A stretch of DNA of 64,000 bases from Coriobacteriaceae bacterium (GTDB taxonomy: Bacteria; Actinomycetota; Coriobacteriia; Coriobacteriales; Coriobacteriaceae), in NCBI GenBank assembly GCA_902363125.1, contig CABIZD010000005.1, positions 114,733-178,732 of the forward strand, read 5' to 3'. Made by a program: the position numbers and the translations under genes. How positions within the stretch are numbered: position 1 is the stretch's first letter; the number at the start of each line of letters is the position of its first letter. Positions 26,704-34,707 of the stretch are shown piece after piece. The notes under the pieces are model-generated. The model was not told the origin of the DNA. It worked only from the letters and a program-made list of their open reading frames with translations, and did not search any database.

Positions 26704-28143
26704 ATGTCCGTTAACCCTGCTAGCGTCACCAACCCGCCCGCGCAGTTTCCCGAGGACTTTGTCTTTGGCGGCGCCACCGCTGCCTACCAGGTAGAGGGCG
26801 AGACCCGCACTCATGGTAAGGGCAAGGTTGCCTGGGACGACTTCCTGGAGGCCCAGGGGCGCTTTTCCCCCGATCCCGCTTCGGACTTCTACAACCAGTA
26901 CCCCGTCGACCTGGAGCTGTGCGAAGAGTTCGGCATCAACGGTATCCGCCTCTCCATTGCCTGGAGCCGCATCTTCCCCAACGGAACCGGCGAAATCAAC
27001 CCCGAGGGTGTCCAGTTCTACCACGACCTTTTCGCCGAGTGCCACAAGCACCACGTTGAGCCGTTTGTCACGCTGCATCACTTTGACACGCCGCTGCCCC
27101 TCTTTGAGAAGGGCGACTTCCTCAACCGCGAGACCATCGACGCCTTTGTGAACTTTGCCACCTTCTGCTTTAAGGAGTACGCCGACCAGGTGACCTATTG
27201 GTTCACCTTTAACGAGATCTGGGCCGACGCCTCCAACACCTACATCGAGGGCACCTTCCCCGGTGGCGTCAAGGCGCATCTGGCCGAGGCCTTTCAGTGC
27301 GAGCACAACATGATGCTCGCCCACGCCAAGGCAGTACTGGCCTTCCACAACGGTGGTTTTAAGGGCAAGATCGGCGTCATTCAGTCGCTGGAGTTTAAGT
27401 ACCCGCTTAACGAGAACGACCCCGCCGACATCAAGGCCGCCAACAACGAGCACGTGCTGCAGAACCAGTTCTTGCTCGACGCCACCTTCCGCGGCGACTA
27501 CGCGCCCGACACCCTCGAGTGCGCCAACCGCCTGGCGGCCATCTCGGGCGGCACCATCGAGATCCTGGACGAGGACCTCGAGATTATGCGCGAGGCCGCG
27601 CTCTACAACGACTACCTGGGTGTCAACAACTACCAGTGCCGCTTCCTCAAGGCTTACGACGGCGAGAACGACCTGCACCACAACGGCACGGGCGAGAAGG
27701 GCACCGGCCGCTGGCGCGTCAAGGGCATTGGCGAGCATGTGAACAAGCCCGGCATCCCCACCACCGACTGGGACTGGATCATCTATCCCGAGGGTCTGTT
27801 CGATCTGCTCGTCTACATTAAGCAGCGCTACCCCAACTACAAGCAGATCTTCATCACCGAGAACGGCATGGGCTACAAGGACCCCTACAAGGACGGTTTT
27901 GTGGATGACCAGCCGCGCATCGACTACATCGAGCAGCACCTGCGCTGGCTGCTCAAGGCCATGGAGGTGGGCGTCAACGTGGGCGGCTACTTCCTGTGGA
28001 GCCTGCAGGATCAGTTCTCTTGGACCAACGGCTACAACAAGCGCTATGGCTTCTTCTACGTAGACTTTGAAACCCAGAAGCGCACGCCCAAGGCAAGCGC
28101 CTACTGGTACAAGCACGTAGCGCAGACCCGTCGTCTGGACTAG
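26704..28143 (+). CDS. 6-phospho-beta-galactosidase/glucosidase, GH1 (module 1)
   Basis: A 479-residue family 1 glycoside hydrolase that would cut the phosphorylated disaccharide delivered by the preceding IIBC. The acid/base glutamate lies in WFTFNEIWA and the nucleophile in IFITENGMGYKD. The phosphate-binding loop FSWTNGYNKRYG carries the tryptophan seen in LacG-type enzymes rather than the loop of BglA-type 6-phospho-glucosidases. FGGATAAYQVEG marks the N-terminus. The ribosome site is weak. Confidence 0.9.
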   Translation: MSVNPASVTNPPAQFPEDFVFGGATAAYQVEGETRTHGKGKVAWDDFLEAQGRFSPDPASDFYNQYPVDLELCEEFGINGIRLSIAWSRIFPNGTGEINPEGVQFYHDLFAECHKHHVEPFVTLHHFDTPLPLFEKGDFLNRETIDAFVNFATFCFKEYADQVTYWFTFNEIWADASNTYIEGTFPGGVKAHLAEAFQCEHNMMLAHAKAVLAFHNGGFKGKIGVIQSLEFKYPLNENDPADIKAANNEHVLQNQFLLDATFRGDYAPDTLECANRLAAISGGTIEILDEDLEIMREAALYNDYLGVNNYQCRFLKAYDGENDLHHNGTGEKGTGRWRVKGIGEHVNKPGIPTTDWDWIIYPEGLFDLLVYIKQRYPNYKQIFITENGMGYKDPYKDGFVDDQPRIDYIEQHLRWLLKAMEVGVNVGGYFLWSLQDQFSWTNGYNKRYGFFYVDFETQKRTPKASAYWYKHVAQTRRLD

Positions 28144-28189
28144 TGGCTGGCGGGGTTGCCCGCTCACACAACCTGTTCCCATTTCTCAG

Positions 28190-28238
28190 CCGGGGGCGGC
28201 ACGTCACACGGCGCGCCGCCCCCGGTCTTTTTGTTTTT
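28190..28238 (+). terminator. Terminator of module 1
   Basis: CCGGGGGCGGC...GCCGCCCCCGG stem followed by TCTTTTTGTTTTT. Confidence 0.85.
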
Positions 28239-28254
28239 GGGCTGGTCAGGAGCC

Positions 28255-28319
28255 GTTTGTCTCGATCTGTAACATCTAGCTGAGATTTTCGGCCCTAGCC
28301 GTTACAGATTGAGACGAAC
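28255..28319. repeat. Repeat family C palindrome, copy 1
   Basis: The arms GTCTCGATCTGTAAC and GTTACAGATTGAGAC enclose ~30 nt with a conserved ATCTAG...TTTT core. It lies between the module 1 terminator and the 3' end of the next LacI gene. Confidence 0.7.
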
Positions 28320-28340
28320 AGGATTGCTCTTTCCGAAGAA

Positions 28341-28400
28341 TCTAAATCTGTAACACGTAGCCCGCTTTTGACCGTCAACCTGTTACAAATCGAGACAAAC
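28341..28400. repeat. Repeat family C palindrome, copy 2
   Basis: A tandem, more diverged copy 86 nt after copy 1: AAATCTGTAACACGTAG and CTGTTACAAATCGAGAC. Confidence 0.65.
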
Positions 28401-28410
28401 GGAGTAGGAC

Positions 28411-29439
28411 CTAACCCCGTATGTCCCTAACAGTCGAGCGTTCGACCAGCGTACTCGGCACATGAATCGCCTCGATAGACGAGTTCTCCCCAATCGCCGC
28501 CTCAAACGCAAGCTTACCGACACCGCGCAAATCAAATCGCAGCGTCGTCAGCCGATTGTGAGGAACAAGTCCCTCGAGTGCGTCGTCGATACCAACCACG
28601 CTCACGTCGTCGGGCACGGACAGGCCCGCGTTCTCGAGCGCGGCGATAACGCCCAGCGCCATCTGGTCATTTGCCGCAAGCACGGCAGTCGGCGCCTGCG
28701 ACCCGCCGACAAGCGCCTCGGCCGCAATCCGCTCGCCCATGGCGTACCCACTGTCCGCACTCCAATCGCCACGCAGCATCGGAGCGGCATCGATATGAGC
28801 ACGACCCAGCGTATCGCGCCAACCGGCCTCACGAAAACGCGAGGAAATCGAGTTTTCCGGACCCGCCACAAACCGCATATTCGAGTGACCATGTTCCAGC
28901 AGATAATTGGTCAACAGCTCGCACGAACCATACTGGTCGGAGTCGATCGTCGTGCAGCGCGGATGCGCATACATGGACAGGATGACCGTTCGCACTCCCG
29001 GCTGGGGAACAAACTCCTCAAAATCGGGAGCCATGCGGTTCATGTTGAGAATCATGCCGTCGACGGGTCGCTCGACCATGCGGCGCGAGGCATCGGCAAG
29101 TGCATAGGGCTTGTCGCCGCCCATCTCGATCATAGTGACGGCAAAATCGTGTTCGCGCGCCGCTTGCATGATACCCTCGAGCGTCGCCAGGTTACCGACA
29201 CGCGTGATGTTGTACATGCACAGGCCAATAGAACGATACGACCCGCCGCGCAACGCCGTTCCAGCAAAATTGGGACGAAAGCCCAGCTCTTCCATGGCGG
29301 CCAGCACACGCTTGCGCGTCTTTTCCGTCACGTTGGGCATACCGTTGACCACGCGAGACACAGTCTGGCGGCTCACGCCAGCGAGCGCCGCAACCTCTGC
29401 CGCGCTCGCCGAACGACCATTCCTTGTCTGCTGAGCCAT
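28411..29439 (-). CDS. LacI-family regulator of PTS/glycosidase module 2
   Basis: A regulator of about 342 residues. Its helix-turn-helix reads AAEVAALAGVSRQTVSRVVNG, followed by the sensor domain. It is divergent from the second glycosidase-IIBC pair. Three TGTTAACGTGCTCA-type sites lie in between. The start is uncertain: the ATG at 29439 (MAQQTRNG) has its purine-rich sequence too close, a GTG at 29448 is better spaced from GCAGG, and the frame is open to 29496. Confidence 0.86.
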   Translation of the reverse strand: MAQQTRNGRSASAAEVAALAGVSRQTVSRVVNGMPNVTEKTRKRVLAAMEELGFRPNFAGTALRGGSYRSIGLCMYNITRVGNLATLEGIMQAAREHDFAVTMIEMGGDKPYALADASRRMVERPVDGMILNMNRMAPDFEEFVPQPGVRTVILSMYAHPRCTTIDSDQYGSCELLTNYLLEHGHSNMRFVAGPENSISSRFREAGWRDTLGRAHIDAAPMLRGDWSADSGYAMGERIAAEALVGGSQAPTAVLAANDQMALGVIAALENAGLSVPDDVSVVGIDDALEGLVPHNRLTTLRFDLRGVGKLAFEAAIGENSSIEAIHVPSTLVERSTVRDIRG

Positions 29440-29500
29440 GCCTTCCACGCTAACCTGCTTCCCAACTATTCCCCGCGCCCATGGCGCATCATACATACAT

Positions 29501-29514
29501 TGATAACGTGCTCA
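29501..29514. promoter_or_regulatory. LacI operator 1 of module 2
   Basis: TGATAACGTGCTCA, close to the regulator start and suited to autoregulation. Confidence 0.6.
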
Positions 29515-29583
29515 TGATACCCGAGCCATATACCACAACATGAAAACTTCTGTCAATCAAAACCGCTTACCGAACAAATATAA

Positions 29584-29593
29584 CCGTTCGCGG
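29584..29593. promoter_or_regulatory. CCGTTCGCGG motif in module 2 promoter region
   Basis: One mismatch to the recurrent CCGTTCACGG motif. Confidence 0.4.
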
Positions 29594-29632
29594 CTGTTTG
29601 AAGTTGTTTTGTTTCTATACATCCCAATCGGA

Positions 29633-29646
29633 TGTTAACGTGCTCA
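29633..29646. promoter_or_regulatory. LacI operator 2 of module 2
   Basis: TGTTAACGTGCTCA. Confidence 0.65.
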
Positions 29647-29654
29647 TTGTCAAA

Positions 29655-29668
29655 TGTTCACGTGCTCA
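29655..29668. promoter_or_regulatory. LacI operator 3 of module 2
   Basis: TGTTCACGTGCTCA, in the same orientation and exactly 22 bp from operator 2, so both face one side of the helix. Confidence 0.65.
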
Positions 29669-29789
29669 TTTTGGTTCTAATCATTTTAGGTTAGCGTTTA
29701 TCGGGCTTTTTCACCGCTGAACGCTAACCAGGGAGCTTCCTGAGCGCAAACGCACAATATCGAACAGCGAGACGAGAGGGTGTATGCAT

Positions 29790-31232
29790 ATGTCTTTGCT
29801 AAACCGCGTACAGCAGCTGCCGAAGGGCTTTGTTTGGGGCGCCGCAACCGCCGCGTACCAAACGGAAGGTTCCACGAAGGCGGCAGGCAAGGGTAAGACC
29901 ATGTGGGACGATTACCTTGTCGCCCAGGGTCGCTTTTTGCCCGACCCGGCCAGTGATTTCTACAACCGTTACGAGGAGGATATCCGCCTTTCTGCCGAGC
30001 ATGGACTCAACGCCATCCGTGTGTCCATCGCCTGGACCCGCATCTTCCCCAACGGCGACGATGCCGAGCCCCTCGCCGAGGGCGTTAAGCACTACCACGA
30101 GTTGTTCGCCTGCTGCAAAAAGTATGGCGTCGAGCCCTATGTGTCCCTGCATCACTTTGACTCCCCCGCCGCCCTGTTCAACCAGGGCGACTGGCTCAAC
30201 CGCAAGACCGTCGACGCCTATGTGCGCTATGCCGAGTTCTGCTTCCGCGAGTTCCGCGAGGTCAAGAATTGGTTCACCATCAACGAGCTCATCAGCCTCT
30301 CGCACTCCCAATACATCCAAGGCAACTTCCCGCCCAACCATCACTTTGATGTGACGAGCGGCATCCAGAGCCAGCACAACGAGCTCGTTGCCCACGCCCG
30401 CGCCGTCAACCTGTATAAGGATCTTGACGAGACCGAGCACCTGGGCGGCCGCATTGGCATGGTCAACGTCCTGACGCCGGCATATCCTGCCACCGACTCG
30501 CCCGCCGACCAGCACGCCGCCGACCTGTACAACGCCTTCTACACCGACTTCATCATGGACGGCGCCTTCCTGGGCCACTACTCCGCGCGCACCCTCTCAC
30601 TCATCAACGAGATTCTGCGCGCCAACAACGCCACACTTACGGTTGAGGACAGCGACATGGAGGAGCTCGCCAAGGCGGCGCCCCGCAACGATATGTTCGG
30701 CCTCAACTACTATCAGTCGGCGTTTATCGCCGCCTACGATGGCGAGTCCACCAACAGCTTTAACGGCACCGGCGACAAGGGCACCTCGTGCTTTAAGTTT
30801 AAGGGCGTCGGGCAGCAGGTCGATATGCCGGGTATCCCCACCACCGACTGGGATTGGCTCATCTACCCGCAAGGCCTCTACGACACGCTCAAGCACATCA
30901 GCGCCACCTATCCCAACCTCCCCGTCATCTATATCACCGAAAACGGTCTGGGCCACAAGGACCCCGAGCCCGACGCAAACGGCATCGTCGCCGATCCCGA
31001 GCGCATCGACTTTGTCGACCAGCACATGGAGAAGGTGCTCCAGGCGCGCGCCGAGGGCGTCGACGTCCAGGGCTACTTTATCTGGAGCCTGCAGGACCAG
31101 TTCTCGTGGGCCAATGGCTATAACAAGCGCTACGGCCTGTTCTACATCGACTTCGACACGCAAAAACGCTACATCAAGCAGTCGGCACTCTGGTACAAGG
31201 AGCTCGCCGACACTATGGCGGACGCGCAGTAG
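29790..31232 (+). CDS. 6-phospho-beta-galactosidase/glucosidase, GH1 (module 2)
   Basis: A 480-residue family 1 phospho-glycosidase and the most diverged of the three here. The acid/base region reads NWFTINELISLS, the nucleophile region VIYITENGLGHKD and the phosphate loop FSWANGYNKRYG. GAGAGGG is well spaced for the ATG at 29790; an ATG at 29784 is also in frame. In this module the glycosidase precedes the IIBC gene, unlike modules 1 and 3. The different residues after the acid/base glutamate suggest a different sugar preference. Confidence 0.89.
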   Translation: MSLLNRVQQLPKGFVWGAATAAYQTEGSTKAAGKGKTMWDDYLVAQGRFLPDPASDFYNRYEEDIRLSAEHGLNAIRVSIAWTRIFPNGDDAEPLAEGVKHYHELFACCKKYGVEPYVSLHHFDSPAALFNQGDWLNRKTVDAYVRYAEFCFREFREVKNWFTINELISLSHSQYIQGNFPPNHHFDVTSGIQSQHNELVAHARAVNLYKDLDETEHLGGRIGMVNVLTPAYPATDSPADQHAADLYNAFYTDFIMDGAFLGHYSARTLSLINEILRANNATLTVEDSDMEELAKAAPRNDMFGLNYYQSAFIAAYDGESTNSFNGTGDKGTSCFKFKGVGQQVDMPGIPTTDWDWLIYPQGLYDTLKHISATYPNLPVIYITENGLGHKDPEPDANGIVADPERIDFVDQHMEKVLQARAEGVDVQGYFIWSLQDQFSWANGYNKRYGLFYIDFDTQKRYIKQSALWYKELADTMADAQ

Positions 31233-31258
31233 CGCATCGCCTCGCTTTCCCCCGAGAA

Positions 31259-31295
31259 GGGAGCGGCCCTATGCGATACAAACCCAGCCGCTCCC
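31259..31295 (+). promoter_or_regulatory. Intercistronic hairpin between glycosidase and IIBC (module 2)
   Basis: GGGAGCGGC pairs with GCCGCTCCC in the 176-nt gap, followed by a pyrimidine-rich but not T-rich stretch. Confidence 0.45.
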
Positions 31296-31408
31296 CTCTC
31301 TCCCCCTGGGACCGACCCCGCCTGCACCCGGGCTTTTAGCAAGCGGGAGACCATATAGGTTTTCAACGTCCATGCCATTAAGATTTCATGCAAAGAGGAG
31401 CGTGAACT

Positions 31409-33169
31409 ATGGAATCGATCGTTAAGTTCTTGGAGAAAGGTCAGCCGTACTTCGACAAGGTCTCTAAGAACATCTACCTTCAGGCCATTAAAGACGGCTT
31501 TTTGGCAGCAATGCCCATCATCCTGTCTTCTTCTGTCTTCCTGCTTATTTCGACCCTGCCGGGCGTTGTCGCCACGGTCGGCGGCTTTACGCTGCCCGAC
31601 TGGTGGAACGTCGACGTCGTGAACTTCTGCAACAAGGTTTACAACTTCACGATGGGCGTCGTGGGCATCATGGTCGCCGGCACCACCGCAAGCGCGCTGA
31701 CCGGCTCCAAGAACCGTCGCATGCCTGCCGGCAAGGCCATCAACGCCACGAGCACCATGGTCGCCGCCATGTGCGCTATGCTCATCTTGGCCGTTACCCA
31801 GACGAGTGCCAAGATCGACGGCGCCGATGTCTCGGTGTTCTTTACCGACAACATGGGCACCAAGGGCCTGCTGAGCTCCTTTGTCGCCGCATTTGCCACG
31901 GTCAACATCTATGCCTTCTGCATTAAGCGAGACATCACCATCAAGCTGCCCAAAGAAGTCCCCGGCGCCATCGCCCAGAACTTCCGCGACATCTTCGCCT
32001 TCAGCTTCTCCATCCTGTTTGTCGCCGTCATCGACGTTATCTGCCGCACCTGCTTGGCCGTCCCGTTTGCCAACGTCATCTCCACGCTGGTGAGCCCGCT
32101 GTTCGCTGCTGCCGATTCCTACGCCGGCCTCGCCCTCATCTGGTTCATGATCCCGCTGTTCTGGTTCATGGGCATCCACGGCCCCTCGGTCGTTAAGCCT
32201 GCCCTCAACGCCGCGCTGTTTGGCAACATCACCACCAACCTCGCCACGCTGCAGGCCGGCGGTCACCCCGCCCTCGCCCTGACTGAGAACTTCGGTAACT
32301 ACATCGGCGAACTCGGCGGCACCGGTGCCACGTTCATTGTCCCGATTATCTTCCTGCTCTTTATGCGCTCCAAGCAGCTCAAGGCCGTCGGCAAAGCCTC
32401 TGTCGTACCCGTGATGTTCGCCGTCAACGAGCCGCTGCTGTTCGCCGCGCCCATCATCCTCAACCCGTACTTCCTGATCCCGTTCCTGTTTGCCCCCGTG
32501 GCCAACGTCCTCATTGGTAAGTTCTTCATCGACTTTTTGGGCATGAACGGCTTTATCTATGCCATGCCGTGGGCACTCCCCGGACCGATCGGCACCTTCA
32601 TCGACACCAACTTCCAGCCGATCTCTCTGGTCCTGGTTGTCGTCCTGCTGGTCGTTGACTTCTTGATCTACTACCCGTTCTGCAAGGCCTACGACAACGT
32701 CCTGTGCAAGCAGGAGGCCGAGACCCTGGCCGAAGAAGAGGCCGAGGAGACCAAGGCCGTCAAGACCGCTGCCACCCCCGCCGTTGAGGCTCCCGTTGTC
32801 GAGACCGCTTCTGCCACCGAGGCCTCCGCAGCTCCGTCCGCCCTTAAGGGCAAGGATCTGAGGGTTCTGGTTCTGTGCGCTGGCGCCGGCACCTCTGCAC
32901 TGCTCGCCAACGCGCTTAAGGAAGGCGCCGACGAGCTGGGCATCGACATTACCGCCAACGCTGGTGCCTACGGCAGCCACTACGCCATCATGGACCAGTA
33001 CAACGTCATCGTCCTGGCTCCGCAGGTTCGCACCTATTACAACGAGATGAAGGCCGACACCGACCGCCTGGGCATCACGCTGCTGTCGCCCAAGGGCAAA
33101 CAGTACATCGACCTCACTAAGGATCCCAAGGGTGCCGTCGCCTGGATCGAGGAAAACCTCGAGGCATAA
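31409..33169 (+). CDS. PTS lactose/cellobiose-family IIBC component (module 2)
   Basis: A 586-residue fused IIC-IIB permease. The IIC domain spans ~1-425 with MGIHGPSVVKP and NEPLLFAAPIILNP. The alanine/glutamate-rich linker spans ~430-480. The IIB phosphocysteine lies in VLVLCAGAGTSALLAN. AGAGGAG precedes the ATG. It is closer in sequence to the module 3 IIBC than to module 1 (for example IYLQAIKDGFL and IKLPKEVPGAIAQNFRDI are shared). It needs the lone IIA at 22949-23287 or one elsewhere. Confidence 0.9.
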   Translation: MESIVKFLEKGQPYFDKVSKNIYLQAIKDGFLAAMPIILSSSVFLLISTLPGVVATVGGFTLPDWWNVDVVNFCNKVYNFTMGVVGIMVAGTTASALTGSKNRRMPAGKAINATSTMVAAMCAMLILAVTQTSAKIDGADVSVFFTDNMGTKGLLSSFVAAFATVNIYAFCIKRDITIKLPKEVPGAIAQNFRDIFAFSFSILFVAVIDVICRTCLAVPFANVISTLVSPLFAAADSYAGLALIWFMIPLFWFMGIHGPSVVKPALNAALFGNITTNLATLQAGGHPALALTENFGNYIGELGGTGATFIVPIIFLLFMRSKQLKAVGKASVVPVMFAVNEPLLFAAPIILNPYFLIPFLFAPVANVLIGKFFIDFLGMNGFIYAMPWALPGPIGTFIDTNFQPISLVLVVVLLVVDFLIYYPFCKAYDNVLCKQEAETLAEEEAEETKAVKTAATPAVEAPVVETASATEASAAPSALKGKDLRVLVLCAGAGTSALLANALKEGADELGIDITANAGAYGSHYAIMDQYNVIVLAPQVRTYYNEMKADTDRLGITLLSPKGKQYIDLTKDPKGAVAWIEENLEA

Positions 33170-33197
33170 GACGCTGACGCCACCTGCCGCTCGCAGA

Positions 33198-33241
33198 CAA
33201 AAATGGCCCGTGCATCGATGTGTGGTGCGCGGGCCATTTTG
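33198..33241 (+). terminator. Terminator of module 2
   Basis: AAAATGGCCCG...CGGGCCATTTTG hairpin with T-runs on both strands. Confidence 0.75.
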
Positions 33242-33263
33242 TTTAGACCGCACCCGTCCTACC

Positions 33264-33328
33264 GTTCATCTCGATCTGCAACATGTAGACCACTTTTGAC
33301 CGCTTAGATGTTACAGATCGAGACAAAC
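33264..33328. repeat. Repeat family C palindrome, copy 3
   Basis: CATCTCGATCTGCAACATG with TGTTACAGATCGAGACAAAC, between the module 2 terminator and the 3' end of LacI 3. Confidence 0.7.
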
Positions 33329-33347
33329 GGAATAAGCCGGGCCAAAA

Positions 33348-33404
33348 ATCTTAATCTGTAACATCTAGCAGGGATTTTCGGTCCTAACTGTTACAGATTA
33401 AGAT
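33348..33404. repeat. Repeat family C palindrome, copy 4
   Basis: ATCTTAATCTGTAAC and its exact complement GTTACAGATTAAGAT, 84 nt after copy 3, same orientation. Confidence 0.7.
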
Positions 33405-33421
33405 GAATGAGCCGAGCACGT

Positions 33422-34423
33422 CTACGCCCGCAGGTCCTTTACGCTGGAACGCTCGACCAACACGCCCGAGACGAGCGTGCGACTTCTGGAACTCGGGGCT
33501 TCCAGACCTGCGACGACCTCGTTAAGCGCACGGATGCCCAGCTCGCGGTGGCGAAACTTCACCGACGTCAGAATCGAGTTGGGAATCGTCTTGTAGAGCT
33601 CGTCATCGAAGCCGATCACGGACACGTCGTCGGGCACACTGAGCCCTTTGTCACGTAGAGCCATCATCACGCCGTTTGCCATGCAGTCGTTAGCAGCGAG
33701 AACCGCCGTGCAATCGGGTTTATCGGCAAGCACAAGGCCCGCGGCATAGCCACTATCCGCATTCCAATCGCCTTGCAGAGGCTCGGGCGGCTCAATGCCA
33801 CGCGCCGCGAGTGCCGCACGCCAACCTTTCATGCGGCACTGGCTCGACAGCGACTCTTTCTTACCAGAGACGAAGTACACGTTCTTGTGCCCGCGATTTA
33901 AGAAGTACTCGCACGCCATACGCGCGCCGCCCTCTTGGTCGTCACTGACGGTGGAGCAGGCAGGATGTTCCATCGGTGTGATAATCACCGTCTTGAGGTC
34001 TTTCGGCGCCTCAAAGGTATCAAAGTCATCGACCATCTGACGCAGGTTGAAAATCATGCCGTCGACGGGAAGCTGCGACATCCTACGCGCCGCTTCGGCA
34101 AGGGTCATCTTCTCCCCTGCGCGCTTCTTAATCATCGTGAGCGCAAAGCCCCGCTCTTCGGCGGCATCGGCGATACCGTCAATCATGTCCACGGCGCCGC
34201 CCGACAAGTGGAACATCACCACGCCGATGCACCCGTAACGGCCCAACTTGAGTGAACGCGCGGCAAAGTTCGCCCGGAACCCAAGCTCCTCCATGGCCGC
34301 ATGGACCCTCTCGCGCGTCGACTCTCGTACGTTATCGGGCTCGTTGATCACGCGCGACACCGTCTTGAGAGAAACGCCCGCGGCAACTGCCACATCGTTC
34401 ATTGAGACATTTTTCTTGTCCAT
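33422..34423 (-). CDS. LacI-family regulator of PTS/glycosidase module 3
   Basis: A 333-residue regulator. Its helix-turn-helix reads SMNDVAVAAGVSLKTVSRVINE, followed by a sensor domain. It is divergent from the third IIBC-glycosidase pair, next to a perfect palindromic operator. The ATG at 34423 has GGAGAAG upstream at a slightly long distance. The open frame reaches 34501, but the extra residues are not LacI-like. Confidence 0.86.
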   Translation of the reverse strand: MDKKNVSMNDVAVAAGVSLKTVSRVINEPDNVRESTRERVHAAMEELGFRANFAARSLKLGRYGCIGVVMFHLSGGAVDMIDGIADAAEERGFALTMIKKRAGEKMTLAEAARRMSQLPVDGMIFNLRQMVDDFDTFEAPKDLKTVIITPMEHPACSTVSDDQEGGARMACEYFLNRGHKNVYFVSGKKESLSSQCRMKGWRAALAARGIEPPEPLQGDWNADSGYAAGLVLADKPDCTAVLAANDCMANGVMMALRDKGLSVPDDVSVIGFDDELYKTIPNSILTSVKFRHRELGIRALNEVVAGLEAPSSRSRTLVSGVLVERSSVKDLRA

Positions 34424-34505
34424 CGTTGCCACTACTTCTCCAGTCGGTTTTGAATCGCTTGTTTTTTGCGTTCTAGCATACACTACCTGCCCGACTGACA
34501 AATCA

Positions 34506-34537
34506 GCCGTTTATCGGACAATATCGACCGTTCACCT
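34506..34537. promoter_or_regulatory. CCGTTCACCT motif pair in module 3 promoter region
   Basis: CCGTTTATCGG (34506-34516) and CCGTTCACCT (34528-34537), diverged copies of the recurrent motif spaced ~22 bp apart. Confidence 0.4.
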
Positions 34538-34564
34538 GTAAATCCTTGTTGCTCTTCCAAAAAT

Positions 34565-34578
34565 GTCTTACGTTGTCA
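34565..34578. promoter_or_regulatory. LacI half-operator of module 3
   Basis: GTCTTACGTTGTCA; its right half matches the neighbouring palindrome exactly, the left half is degenerate. Confidence 0.5.
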
Positions 34579-34582
34579 TTAA

Positions 34583-34606
34583 CGAAATGACAACGTTGTC
34601 ATTTCG
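34583..34606. promoter_or_regulatory. Perfect 24-bp palindromic LacI operator of module 3
   Basis: The core is TGACAACGTTGTCA (34588-34601) and the symmetry extends without mismatch for 24 bp, ~100 nt before the IIBC start. Confidence 0.7.
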
Positions 34607-34707
34607 CAATGCCTTCCTTAAGCAGGAAGGTTTCCGGGCAGTCCTGACCATCCATCGACGACCAGTTCCATCCACATGCATCGCGCATCGAGCAGCAAAG
34701 GAGCTCT

